Source: Spiroplasma endosymbiont of Dioctria linearis (GTDB taxonomy: Bacteria > Bacillota_I > Bacilli_A > Mycoplasmatales > Mycoplasmataceae). Taken from it: a stretch of 64,000 bases of DNA. Under the pieces are notes generated by a model. That model did no database searches, was not told the DNA's origin, and saw only the letters and a program-made list of their open reading frames with translations. Both the position numbers and the translations under genes were made by a program. Where the stretch lies: contig NZ_OZ034984.1 in NCBI RefSeq assembly GCF_964030865.1, positions 558,001-622,000 of the forward strand, given 5' to 3'. Each line of letters opens with the position of its first letter. Within the stretch, counting starts at the first letter, position 1. Below, in pieces: positions 30,522 through 41,175 of the stretch.

Positions 30522-31812
30522 TTTCTTTATTGTGAGTGTCATTATATCATGATTCAAAACTTCACTTTTTAAACATAACTTGTTGACCATTACTTTCAAT
30601 CATACCTTCATAAGCATCATAATTTATTGCTCAAGACATAAGACCTCTTGTATAAACTTTATCTTTTTTAAGAAGTTTGTGTGATTTTTTAATTGATTGT
30701 TTAGTTGCAGATCCATTCCCTGCAATCTCATTTGTTGAAGCCCCCATTACAAATTTATCTGCATCAATTAAATAGTAGTCATTTTTTGGACTATATTTTG
30801 TTGTCAGATATTTGGTCATTAAATAATAAAATTCTGCTCGATACTTAGCATTATCATTTGCAATATAATCTTCTTTAATTTTTAATTTTTTTTGTTCTTC
30901 AGGCTCAATATATGGTCCAAAACCTCTTCCATTATAAAGCTGTGGATTTATTCAATTATAATATCCTTCTAAACCTTTTAAAAAAGTAATGTAACTACCT
31001 TTACCTGTAGTATCTGATTTATTTGTTAAATATGGCATTTCTGGAGCCATAGTTATTATAAATTCAGGATTTTCATCCTTAATTTCTTTTAAAGCATCTA
31101 CAGTTGTTTGTTGACTTGTTTTATCTGTTAATGATTTTTGTGCTCAGTTAATATCAAGACCATCAAAACCATATTCATCAACTACATCTAAAATTGTTTC
31201 TTTTAATTCGTCTTTTTGATTACTTCTAAATTTCATTTCACTTGAAGGTGAACCACCCATTGAAATAAGAACCTTTTTACCTTTAGATTGCAATAACTTA
31301 ATTCCTGCTTTTACTTCTTCTGGATTTTGTGGTAAATATTTAGGCATTTCATAATTTGATTTTGAATAAAAGAAAGAAGCATTAATGACATTATAATTTG
31401 TTTCTGCTAATTGCTCAAAAGTTGGAATAGTTTGTCCTTCCCCATTCCAATCAAAATAATAACCTACTAGAACTCTATCTTCTAATCTAACAACATCTCC
31501 CTTTAAATTAAAATTTATTTGCAGTTTTCCACTATACACTCCATCATCTGTTGCTGTAATAACAACAACTCTTTTTTTAATACTTTGAATAATAACTGAT
31601 TCCATTTTTAAATCAGGATTTCATTCTTTAATTTTAGTTTTAATTGTATCTTCTTGTTCATTTTCAATAAAACCTAAATTAGTTTTTAATACATGATGAA
31701 CTAAATGATTGTCAGCTGATGTATCTCCCATATTAAAGCCACAAGCAACAACTGCAGTTGAAGTTGTAGCAACTAAAGAAAATGAAGACAGCAAAGTTAA
31801 TATTTTTCTCAT
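30514..31812 (-). CDS. GH18-like lipoprotein, catalytic motif lost
   Basis: A 432-residue lipoprotein: lipobox VVAC (Cys24), one repeat module (about 30-125) like those of the 933-residue protein, then a GH18-like domain. The motif that should be DxxDxDxE reads FDGLDINWAQ: the last Asp is Asn223 and the catalytic Glu is Ala225, so hydrolysis by the standard substrate-assisted mechanism should not be possible. The rest of the fold is conserved (LISMGGSP, FIITMAPEMPYL, WINPQLYNGRGFGP). A carbohydrate-binding, lectin-like role is plausible. It is 432 residues, the same length as the active paralogue at 33382-34680. Confidence 0.8.
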
Positions 31813-31933
31813 TATTTTACCCTCAATTCAAAAATATAAAAGTATAAGCAAAAATATATTTTTTATATATTCTATTATTACTTTTTAACTACTAAAAACC
31901 AGTAATAATACTGGTAAAAAATAATATAATTAA

Positions 31934-33310
31934 CTATTTTTTTTCTTGTAAATAAATATCTTTATATCACTTTGAAAAAGTTCATTTATCTCATTTAATA
32001 ATTAAAGGATCTTTACCTTCTTGTGGTATTGACGCTATCTTTCCATCATATGCATCACTATTTATTGTTCAAGCCATAAGACCCTTTGTATAAATACCAT
32101 CTTTTGCAAGCAGCTCATATGATTTTTTAAGTGCATCTTCAGAAGCTGCCCCTTTTCCTTCAGCAACGTATTCATGAGTTGAAACTCCTAAAACAAATTT
32201 ATCCGGATCAATAATAAAGTAGTCATTCTTTTTACTATACTTAGCAGTGGCATATTTTGTTAATAAATAATAAAATTCTGCTCTATGTTCTAGATTATCA
32301 TTTGTAATACTACATTTAAGTTCTCCACTTTGTTCAACTTGACAGGTATCATCTTTATCATCTCAATTTAAAATTCTTTTTTCTGCATCTTCAATAATAA
32401 CATCATAGCCAAATTGATTATATGCTTTAGGAGTTACTCAATTATAGTAACCATCTAAACCTTTAAAAAATGGAATGTAACTTGGAGCTCCTCCAATTTC
32501 AGTTGCAAGTCTTAGTCCATCAGGAGTAGTTGATAGTGAAATTATAAAATTTTCTCTCTCACCTTTAATTTCTTTTAAAACATCAGTCATTACTTGTTGA
32601 CTTTCTCTATCTGTAGTACTTTGTATTTCTCAATTAATATCTATTCCATCAAATTTATACTCATCTATTACATTTAAAATTGCTGCCTTTAGTTCTTCTT
32701 TTTTATCAGTTGTAAATTTCATTTTTGTTGATAGTGCTCCACCCATTGAAATTATTGCCTTTTTATCATTTTGATGAAGTAACTCTATTCCATTTTTTAT
32801 TTCTTCAGGTTTTTTTGGATTAAAAGTAGGCATCTCAAGTGCTTTAGAAGCATAAAAATCTCCAATGCTAATTACATTATAATTTGTTTCAACTAATTCT
32901 TCGAAAGTAGGAATTCGCTCTCCTTCAACAACTCAATCTTTTCCATCATTATAATAACCAACTAAAACTTTTTCTTCTAATTTAATAGGTTCACCCAACA
33001 AATTGAATTTTACTTCCATAGCTCCTGTATATGCACCTTTTTTAGTTGCTGCAATAAGTGCTGTTTTATTTTTATTTACTTTAGCTACTTTATATGAATT
33101 TGCATCCAAACCTGGATTTAATTCTTGAATTTTAGCTTTTATAGTTTCTTTATTATCATTTTCTAGCATTCCTAAAGATGTTCTTAGAACATGATTAACT
33201 AAATGATTTTCATCATTGATATCTCCAATACTATAACCACATGCAACAACTGAAGTTGTTCCAATAGCTACTAATGACAATGAAGATAATAGACCTAATA
33301 TTTTTTTCAT
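31934..33310 (-). CDS. GH18-like lipoprotein, degenerate active site
   Basis: A 458-residue lipoprotein with lipobox VVAC (Cys24), one N-terminal module and a GH18-like domain. The motif reads FDGIDINWEIQ: the catalytic Glu229 remains but the Asp next to it is Asn227, and SMGG is kept. The Met-Ala-Pro strand found in active paralogues is replaced (ISLSTTPDGL), and a Cys-containing insertion (DDTCQVEQSGELKCS) is present. Activity is probably weak or absent. It lies between two paralogues in the same direction, each with its own start region. Confidence 0.8.
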
Positions 33311-33381
33311 TATTTTCCCCTTAATTTAATCTTGCATTTTCATAAAATATTAATACTTTGTATTTTAAATTCCAAATTATT

Positions 33382-34680
33382 TTATTTATTTTCTTTATTA
33401 TGAGTGTCATTATATCATGATTCAAAACTTCACTTTTTAAACATAACTTGTTGACCGTTACTTTGAATCATACCTTCGTAAGCATCAAAGTTTATTGCTC
33501 AAGTCATAAGTCCTCTTGTATAAATACCATCTTCACTTAGCAATTGATATGATCTTTTAATAGATTCTTCAGTAGCAGCTCCTCTACCAGCTGGTTCATT
33601 TGTTGAAGCTCCCATTACAAATCTATCTGGATCAATTAATCAAAAGTCATTTAATCGACTATATTTTGTTGTTAAATACTTAGTCATTAAATAATAGAAT
33701 TCCGCTCTATGAGTAACATCATCATTTGTTATATAGTCCATCGATAAATTTAATCTTTCTTTATCTTCAGGTTCTACATACGGACCAAATGCTCAACCAT
33801 TATAAAACTGTGGATTTATCCAATCATAATAGTCATCTAATTGTCTTAAAAATGGAATATAACTACCTGTTTTATCTTTATCAGTTGAATTTTTTAAATA
33901 AGGCATTTCTGGAGCCATAGTTATCATAAATTCAGGATTTTCATCTTTGATTTCTTTTAAAGCATCAATAGTTACTTGTTGACTTTCTCTATCTGCAAGA
34001 CAACTACCTTCTCAGTCAATATCCAAGCCGTCAAAGTCATATTCATTAACTACATTTAGAATTGTTTCTTTTAATTCATTTTTTTGATCAGATCTAAATC
34101 TCATTTCACTTCCAGTAGCTCCACCCATTGAAATAAGTACTTTTTTGCCTTTTGATTGTAGTAACTTAATTCCTGCTTTCATATCTGCTGGATTTCATGG
34201 TTGAAATACTGGCATAGTATAAGCTGTTGGTGAGTATAAAAATGAGATATCAATTACATTGTAATTAGTATTAGCAATATCATCGAAACTTGGTTTTACT
34301 TGAGCTTCTCCTCCTCATTCATAGTAATACCCAACTAAAACTTTATCCATAGTTTCAATTGGAGCATCTTTTAATCTAAATCTTATTTCCTTATTTCCTT
34401 TGTAAATACCCTCATCAATTGCTGAAATAGTTGCACCTTTATTTCAAATATTTTCTATTTTAATTGCACTTATATCTAAGCTAGGATTTAACTGCTGCAA
34501 CTTATTTTGAATTGTTATTTCTTGATTATCTTCAATTTCACCTAAGTTATATTGAGTGATTACAATACTTAGTTCCTTTTTATTATCTGGTTTTGAACCA
34601 ATTAAATTACATGAAACTACCGTAGTTGATCATGATGTTATTAAGCTAATTGACGACAAAAAAGTTAACAGTTTTTTCAT
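33382..34680 (-). CDS. GH18 chitinase-like lipoprotein, intact active site
   Basis: A 432-residue lipoprotein: lipobox VVSC (Cys24), one repeat module, then a GH18 domain with complete DxxDxDxE (FDGLDIDWEG, Glu224), SMGGATGSEMRFR, MITMAPEMPYL and WINPQFYNGWAFGP. It is very close to the C-terminal domain of the 933-residue protein and, at its last 30 codons, nearly identical in DNA to 30514-31812. It is likely an active surface chitinase or GlcNAc-ase acting on insect or fungal polymers. First gene of the three-gene GH18 run. Confidence 0.85.
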
Positions 34681-34745
34681 ATATTTTACCCCTTTATTTA
34701 AATATTATCATAAATAACATTTAAAAGTTTTAATTTAAATAAAAA

Positions 34746-34775
34746 AGTCAATTAGTAAAAAAATACTAATTGACT
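34746..34775 (-). terminator. Terminator of 34817-35704
   Basis: A perfect 12-bp stem AGTCAATTAGTA/TACTAATTGACT with a T-run on the minus strand. Confidence 0.75.
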
Positions 34776-34816
34776 CAAGTTTTATTTATATTTAAATAAT
34801 ATGAACAGTTTTTATA

Positions 34817-35704
34817 CTATTTATGTACTAACATATTAAATGTTCCATTAGCACCATTTGATTCAAATGAAACATAGAAGTAATCATCATTAACTAACTC
34901 ATTATTTGAAATGACTGAACTTTTTTCAAATTTGCCATCCTTATTAATTGCCTTATAAACATTTAATGATTTAACATCACCAATATTTAATTTTAATGTT
35001 GTATTAATATATTTAATGGCTTCACTATTTAAGCTATTTCCTGAATAATTAAACATATCAACTATTTGACCTGCTAAATAGTCAATTCCCAAGTTTGGCA
35101 AACTAATGTTTGATTTATATTCATTGTCTGTATAATCCATAGATTCACTTATTGTATATTGTGTATCTAATGTAACAATATATCCTGGTTTAATTTGAAA
35201 GTCAGCTAAAGATTGCTCTACTTGATAACCATAAAGATTACCCTCTATTGATTTTCCATCAGCAATTGCTTCAAAACCAATTGCATATTTATAATTTCCT
35301 AAATTATCTAATTTATCAATTGTAACATTCATGTTTAAGATTTCATAGTCTTTAGCATTAATAAGTCTGGCCAACTCATAGCCTACTGGTCTTGTACCAT
35401 CAAAACCAGTTCCTGGAAATCTTGTTTTACTACCTGTAATTGAAAAGTTTGTAACATTATTCTCTCTATTAAAATTTCTTTGATCTTCAATAACTTTAAT
35501 TAGTACTTCCTTGTAATCCTCTGTACCAAGTATTATTTTTCCATCTTTGTCAAAATGCTTTTCATTATTTACAGTTAATCAAATTGTTCCAACTTCATCA
35601 TTTGAAGTAATTTTATTATTAACATTTTGCTCCATTGTAGCAATTGGTGCTATAGCAGAACTAGAAACTGATAAAGTTCCTATAAGACTTAAAAGTTTTA
35701 TCAT
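34817..35704 (-). CDS. Secreted protein with G-rich leader (hypothetical)
   Basis: A 295-residue protein with signal peptide MIKLLSLIGTLSVSSSAIAP and no lipobox. The signal peptide resembles those of 774-2075 (MIKLLNLIAVF) and 14393-14518 (MLKLLSIIGSIL). The mature part is Asn/Asp-rich with beta-strand-like stretches (KYAIGFEAIADGKSIEGNLY) and no recognised motif. ATG 35704 follows GAAAGG and the G-rich block at 35725-35739. Its own terminator follows. Likely exported; function unknown. Confidence 0.6.
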
Positions 35705-35724
35705 ATATACCTTTCATTCTTAAA

Positions 35725-35739
35725 CCCACCCAACCTACC
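35725..35739 (-). promoter_or_regulatory. G-rich leader block (putative G-quadruplex), copy 3
   Basis: Minus strand GGTAGGTTGGGTGGG: GG-TA-GG-TT-GGG-T-GGG, ending 20 bases before ATG 35704. Same spacing and order of runs as at 2096-2110 and 14542-14556, although the downstream genes are otherwise unrelated. Confidence 0.6.
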
Positions 35740-35759
35740 AAAAATTAACATTTTAAGTT

Positions 35760-36027
35760 TTATTTTTAATATAAGGATTTTTTACATTTTTTTATTGGTT
35801 AAATTTTATTAACTTAAATAAATCGTAGCATAGAACTTTTTAAACAATTTATTAATAGAAATGTATAAACTATTTTTAATTTTTTAGATAAAAAGTCTTT
35901 TTTGTTTAAATTAAAAAATAGTTTATTAAAAGGAAAAAATATCTCGATATAAAATTAAATTACTTAATTATTTTGTCTATTTTATAAATAAAGTAAAAAA
36001 TTCATTATTAAATACTGAATTTGCAAA
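35760..36027. other. AT-rich intergenic region
   Basis: No gene or repeat is seen. It contains the promoter of 34817-35704 (not clearly identifiable) and ends at the terminator of the RGG-protein gene. Confidence 0.4.
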
Positions 36028-36055
36028 TAAAAAAACTTTCTTATAGAAAGTTTTT
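36028..36055 (-). terminator. Terminator of the RGG-protein gene
   Basis: Stem AAAAACTTTC/GAAAGTTTTT with loop TTATA and T-run on the minus strand. Confidence 0.75.
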
Positions 36056-36061
36056 TTAAAA

Positions 36062-36403
36062 TTATTTATTTATTAAAAGGTCTAATTTTTCATTAATTTC
36101 TTTTAATAATTCTAAAAGAGGTTTTTCAAAGTTTTCAATTCTTCCTGAATTTCCAGCTTGTCCACCAAATCCACCATTAGGTCTTCCGCCACGGTCTCCA
36201 CCGCGACCACCAAATCCACCTGGTCTTCCGCCACGGTCTCCACCGCGACCACCACCAAATCCACCTGATCTTCCACCACGATCTCCACCACGTCCACGAT
36301 CTCCACCACGGTCACGGTCTCCACCACGATCACGGTCTCCATCTTGACTTTTAGATCCATCGCTTGGTGATCTTCTAAAGTTATCTTTGTTATCAAATCC
36401 CAT
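36062..36403 (-). CDS. Gly/Arg-rich (RGG-repeat) protein
   Basis: A 113-residue protein. Residues 20-80 are low-complexity Gly-Arg-Asp repeats (RDRGGDRDRGGDRGRGGDR, then GGRPGGFGG). The last about 25 residues (NFEKPLLELLKEINEKLDLL) form a predicted amphipathic helix suitable for oligomerisation. RGG boxes bind RNA and can drive condensates. I start at the ATG ten bases after GAAAGG; an alternative ATG in another frame gives an unlikely Val/Glu-rich product. The repeat DNA is far richer in GC than its surroundings, forced by Gly and Arg codons. A role in RNA binding, for example with ribosomes or cold shock, is inference. Confidence 0.65.
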   Translation of the reverse strand: MGFDNKDNFRRSPSDGSKSQDGDRDRGGDRDRGGDRGRGGDRGGRSGGFGGGRGGDRGGRPGGFGGRGGDRGGRPNGGFGGQAGNSGRIENFEKPLLELLKEINEKLDLLINK

Positions 36404-36563
36404 AAGTTCATTGCCTTTCTATTTAGTTCTTTTAAAGGCAATAATAATACGCTATCAAAAGATGTGTAATTTAACACTCTTATTATTATATAGGAATAAT
36501 CATTCAATCTTAATTTATTTAAATTAAGTTTTCAAAAACTTAACTTTTAAGTAATTAAATTGA

Positions 36564-37187
36564 TTAATTAGTACCTGTTTTAGTCGAATCACTTTTAATT
36601 ACACTATTTAAAAGTTTTAAGATACTAATATTAAATAAAATAGCAGATAAAGTAATAATTAAAGCTACAATTGTTACTCCAAGAAACAATGCTAAATCAA
36701 TATTTGCTGAAAGATAACCGGGTACCTCTTCAATTGAAATGTGACTATTTAAGCTTTTTTCAATCAAAATAAACTGTGAAAGTAGTATTGCTTTAATAAT
36801 TACAATTGCAATAAGCATTATAATAGTTAAAAATACATATATATTATTTAAATTTTTAAATTTTAAAAATGGCTTTTTAATTGAGTTATTTGCAAAAAAT
36901 ATTAATGTAAAAATAATAAGAATTGTTGTTAGAGATATAGATAGTATTTTTAATAACTCTAAATTTGTATTAAAAATATCATCTATTGAAGCAGTCTGAT
37001 AAGTTCCTATCAAATACTTTCCAAAACTATTGTAAATAACGACTCCATTCTTATTTTTATCTTCAAAAGTAAAACTAATAATAAATTTGGAAAATAAAGC
37101 AAGAAAAGAAAAAATAAATGCAATAATTACAGTGATTAAATTATAAGTATAATACCCCCTAATATTTTTATATTTTCTTTTAAGCAT
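36564..37187 (-). CDS. Four-span membrane protein, hypothetical
   Basis: A 207-residue protein with four hydrophobic segments (about residues 15-38, 82-100, 115-140 and 165-192), a basic N-terminus (MLKRKYKNIRGYY) and an external loop between spans 1 and 2 with SFEDKN/GTYQTASIDD-like polar sequence. No motif is recognised. It ends 160 bp before the RGG gene and stands alone. Confidence 0.65.
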   Translation of the reverse strand: MLKRKYKNIRGYYTYNLITVIIAFIFSFLALFSKFIISFTFEDKNKNGVVIYNSFGKYLIGTYQTASIDDIFNTNLELLKILSISLTTILIIFTLIFFANNSIKKPFLKFKNLNNIYVFLTIIMLIAIVIIKAILLSQFILIEKSLNSHISIEEVPGYLSANIDLALFLGVTIVALIITLSAILFNISILKLLNSVIKSDSTKTGTN

Positions 37188-37258
37188 TTAAAATATTCTC
37201 TTTTCTTTATAAATATATTTTAGATTTTAACATATTATTAATCAGTCTAAAAAGAAGA

Positions 37259-37280
37259 AAAACTACTTAAAAGTAGTTTT
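37259..37280 (-). terminator. Terminator of 37279-38040
   Basis: Stem AAAACTACTT/AAGTAGTTTT with a two-base loop; T-run on the minus strand. Confidence 0.65.
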
Positions 37281-38040
37281 AACTAATATCATTTATTTTT
37301 TTATAATATTGTTTATCCATTACTTTGTTATTAATAAAATTATATAAGAAACTAAATCCTACCAATAATCCTATTATTCCAAAAAATGCAATGAAGAATC
37401 ATCCAATACCAGGAATTCCAGCTGGTCCAACATGATGAATATCTAAAAAGAAATATGGATATAATAAATTTATATTTTCTGTAAAATAGTAATCTCCTGA
37501 GTTAAATCTAAGTTCTCCACGTACCATTGCATAAACACAATAGATCAAAACCATAGTAAATTGAATTCAAAATTTTTTAATAAAGAATTCCTTAAAATTA
37601 ACTTTTTCCTTATTGCTCATAAATAAATTTACATATAAAATAAAAGCAACTGGAATAATTGCATGATCAACTAATGTTACAAAAATACTAAAAGGTTGTG
37701 TTGGAAAACCTTCAACTGGAATTAAAATTCCATTGTAAACAATTAAAGTAACAGTTATCATTGTTGCCAATGAATTAGCTGTTGTATAACTTAACATTTT
37801 TGTTTTACCTTCTTTTTTATAATTTATTGCTGCATATAAAAATCAAAATTGAACTAAAACATTTGAAAGTAAAGTAAATGTTGTAAAGTAATCTATTGTA
37901 TATATTTCATAATTACCTTGATAAACAGCATTTACTTCACCTGCTGTTGCTATATTTCAAATATAATATGAAAATATAGTAAAGAACGATAAAAGTCCAA
38001 AAAAATATTTATAAATTAATTGAAATTTTAATGATTTCAT
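37279..38040 (-). CDS. Pr6Pr-like multi-span membrane protein
   Basis: A 253-residue protein with six hydrophobic segments. The features YFTTFTLLSNVLVQ, a conserved His in LVDHAIIPVAF, and a late Tyr-Pro-Tyr-Phe-Phe segment (LLYPYFFLDI) match the Pr6Pr / FAR-17a-AIG1-like membrane family often seen in mollicutes. In that family a Thr and a His in the membrane are thought to be catalytic in the eukaryotic hydrolases; activity here is unknown. It is a single gene with its own terminator. Confidence 0.65.
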
Positions 38041-38125
38041 AATTTTCTTCCTTTCTTTTTTTAATATAATTGAATTATATATGAACCATTATAAAATTAA
38101 TTTATTAAAAAAATAATCCTTTAGA

Positions 38126-39844
38126 TTATTTTATTTCAATATGAAGTTGATCTAATTGTGACGAATCTACTTTATCTGGAGCATTTGTCATATTGTCTAT
38201 TCCTGATGAATTTTTTGGAAAAGCAATTACTTCTCTTATATTTTCAGAACCTGTTAATATCATACAAATTCTATCTAATCCTAAAGCACAACCTGCATGA
38301 TATGGAGCTCCATATTTATAAGCATTAAGGAATCAACCAAAATTTGTTTCAATTTCGTCTTTTTTAAGTCCTATAGCATCAAACATTCTTTGTTGAATTT
38401 TGGGATCAGTAATTCTTTGACTTCCCCCACCAATTTCAAACCCATTTAATACTATATCATATGCTTTTGCTAATGCTTTTGCCTTATCAATATCAAAGCT
38501 ATCTAAACTTATATCTGCTGGCATTGTAAATGGATGATGAGATGCTACAAATCTATTTTCTTCTTCAGAAAATTCAAATAACGGAAAGTCAATTATTCAA
38601 GCTAATTTCATTACTTCTTGATCTAATAAATTTAGTATTTTTGCAGTTTTATTTCTAATTGCTCCCATTGCCTGACTTGCTTTAAAATACTCATCTATAA
38701 CAAACAGAACTGTTGACTGTTTTTTTATTGAAAATAGTTTTATTAACTCTTTTTTTTCAAAATCCGATAATTTTGAACCTATCGATCCTGTTCATTCTTT
38801 TAAATCGTATTTTGCAAATGCTAATATATTAACACTATTTTGTTTAGCCACCTCTGTTAATTCTTCCAAATCTTTTTTACTTAACATAGAGTCAACACAA
38901 ATTGATCTAATACTTTTATTTTCAATATTACAGAATAATGGTATTTCACTCTTTTCAAAAATTTCATTTAGTGTTTTGATTTCAAAACCAAATCTTAAAT
39001 CTGGTTTATCATTACCATATTTGTCCATAGATTCTTTTCATGTAATTCTTTGAACTGGTTCTTTAATTTCAAGACCTTTAATTTCAAAAATAATCTTCTT
39101 AATTAAATTTTCAATTGAATTCATAACATCTTGATCATCTGCAAAAGACATTTCCATATCAAGTTGTGTAAATTCAGGTTGACGATCTATTCTTAAATCC
39201 TCATCTCTAAAACACTTCACAATTTGAAAATATCTATCTAAACCTGAAATCATAAATAATTGTTTATAAAGTTGAGGTGATTGAGGTAAAGCATAAAATT
39301 TACCTGCGTTCAATCTTGAAGGAACTAAAAAGTCTCTTGCCCCTTCTGGAGTTGACTTACCAAAAATTGGAGTTTCAATTTCAATAAAGTTATTGTCCAA
39401 AAAATAATTTCTAATAGTTTGATTCATTTTACTTCTAGTAATTAAATTTCTTTGCATTATTTCTCGTCTTAAGTCTAAATAACGATAAGTTAATCTCGTA
39501 TCTTCTTGAGACTCAATATTATCTTTAATTTCAAAAGGAGTTAATTCAGATCTATTAATTAGAGTTAATTTTTCAACCTTAATTTCAATTTCTCCAGTTT
39601 TAATTTCAGAATTTTTTGACTTTCTTTCAATAACTATTCCTTCAACTTCCAAAACATATTCAGATTTAATATTTTCCAAATTCTTTGATTCATCAATAAC
39701 AAGTTGAGTAACTCCATATCTATCTCGAAGATCAATAAAATTCATTGCTCCCATTTTTCTAATTTTTTTAACTCATCCTTGTAAAATCACTTTTTGTTTG
39801 ACATTCTTTATTGTAAGTTCTCCACATGTGTGCGTGCGTTTCAT
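38126..39844 (-). CDS. aspS: Aspartate--tRNA ligase
   Basis: A 572-residue class II aminoacyl-tRNA synthetase charging tRNA-Asp. It starts MKRTHTCGEL, the usual AspRS opening, followed by an OB-fold anticodon domain (about 1-105), motif 2 (FRDEDLRIDRQPEFTQLD) and motif 3 (GCALGLDRICMI), with the bacterial insertion between. ATG 39844 lies four bases after the hisS stop, so hisS-aspS form an operon, as in many Firmicutes. Length is typical. Confidence 0.96.
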
Positions 39845-39848
39845 TTTT

Positions 39849-41084
39849 TTATTCTCCAACAATTGCATCTACTATTTCATCAAATGCAACTTTTTTCTCT
39901 TCTTTTGTTAATTGATTTTTTATAATAACATTATTTTCTTTCAGTTCATTGTCACCTACTATTATGATATTTTTAGAATTTAGTTTTTCAGATTGTTTAA
40001 AAGCTGATTTCATACTTCTATTCATAAAATCAAAGTCAACTTTTAAACCTGATTTTCTTAACATTAGTAGTAATATATTTGAAAATTGTTTTGCTTTTTC
40101 ACTTAAAGCAATAATATAGGCATCCAAAGTATTAGGAGTTGAAATATAAATTTTTTCTTCTTCTAAAGCAATTAGCAATCTTTCCATACCAATAGCAAAA
40201 CCAGATGCTGGTAAATCAACATTTCCTAACTTTTTAACAAGTTCGTCATATCTTCCACCACCCAATAAGGTTGAACTTTTTTTATCTTTGATTTCGTAAA
40301 CAAAGCCAGTATAATAGTCCAATCCTCTTACTAGTTTCTTATCAATTATTGGTTTTATTCCAATATTGTTTAAATTGTCAATCAAAGTTTTAAAGTAATT
40401 TTTGTCTTCTTCATTTAGATAATCTTTCATATCAATTACATCATCAAATTTATTTCCATCTATTTTACAATCTAAAACTCTTAATGGATTAGCTTGAATT
40501 CTTTTTTTGCAATCATCACAAAGTGATTTGGGTTCTAAGTATTTCTTTAAATCACTAATGTATTCTTTTCTTTGTTGACCATTTACTAAATAATTTAAGT
40601 GAATTGTATAATTTTCAATTCCAATTGTATTTAAAATTATTGAAGATAAACAAATAATTTCACTATCAATTTCAGGTGTTTTAGGTCCAAAAACTTCAAC
40701 TCCAAATTGATTAAACTGTCGATTTCTCCCAGCTTGAGGTCTTTCATATCTAAACATTGAACCAAAATAGAACAATTTTAATGGTAAATTTTCATTTATA
40801 TACATCTTATTTTCTAAAATAGCTCTAACAGTTGGTGCTGTACCCTCTGGTCTTAAAGTCAATTCTCGATTTTTTCGATCTTCAAATATAAACATTTCCT
40901 TAGAAACAATATCTGTTTCTTCACCAACACCCCTTTTAAACAGTTCTAAACTTTCAAAAATTGGTGTTCTTATTTCATTATAGTTAAATGAATCAACAAT
41001 ATTTCTTATTATCATTTCCAAAGCAAAGTATTCTCTTACTTTTAAATCGATTAAATCTTCTGTTCCTCTGGGTTTTTGAATCAT
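39849..41084 (-). CDS. hisS: Histidine--tRNA ligase
   Basis: A 411-residue class II synthetase charging tRNA-His. Motif 1 region (RTPIFESLELFKRGVGEETD), motif 2 (LRPEGTAPTVRA) and the HisA signatures (LVRGLDYYTGFVYE and GGGRYDELV) are all visible; the C-terminal anticodon domain begins at about 320. AGAGGTG precedes the ATG. It is first gene of the hisS-aspS operon. The leader is only about 50 bases long and too short for a T-box. Confidence 0.96.
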   Translation of the reverse strand: MIQKPRGTEDLIDLKVREYFALEMIIRNIVDSFNYNEIRTPIFESLELFKRGVGEETDIVSKEMFIFEDRKNRELTLRPEGTAPTVRAILENKMYINENLPLKLFYFGSMFRYERPQAGRNRQFNQFGVEVFGPKTPEIDSEIICLSSIILNTIGIENYTIHLNYLVNGQQRKEYISDLKKYLEPKSLCDDCKKRIQANPLRVLDCKIDGNKFDDVIDMKDYLNEEDKNYFKTLIDNLNNIGIKPIIDKKLVRGLDYYTGFVYEIKDKKSSTLLGGGRYDELVKKLGNVDLPASGFAIGMERLLIALEEEKIYISTPNTLDAYIIALSEKAKQFSNILLLMLRKSGLKVDFDFMNRSMKSAFKQSEKLNSKNIIIVGDNELKENNVIIKNQLTKEEKKVAFDEIVDAIVGE

Positions 41085-41131
41085 ATTTTCACCTCTAACC
41101 TTTATATTTTACACTTTTTTTAAAAAGAGCA

Positions 41132-41163
41132 AAATAAAAACCCAAAAAATGGGTTTTTATTTA
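41132..41163 (-). terminator. Terminator of the fructose operon
   Basis: Stem AAATAAAAACCC/GGGTTTTTATTT with a T-rich 3' arm on the minus strand, between fruA and hisS. Confidence 0.8.
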
Positions 41164-41175
41164 AAATTTTATTAA

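Noticed and set aside
36112-36507. Val/Glu-rich 131-residue frame overlapping the RGG gene
   Set aside because: It is the shifted frame of the GC-rich RGG repeat and has no ribosome binding site at its start.
39038-39844. Apparent chain of broken aspS, relA, secDF, fruA and other genes with in-frame TGA stops
   Set aside because: All TGAs fall at tryptophan positions of known families and the full frames join perfectly, so this is genetic code 4 and not pseudogenes.
41085-41131. T-box riboswitch before hisS
   Set aside because: The space between the fru terminator and the hisS start is under 50 bases, too short for a T-box, and no specifier loop or T-box sequence is seen.
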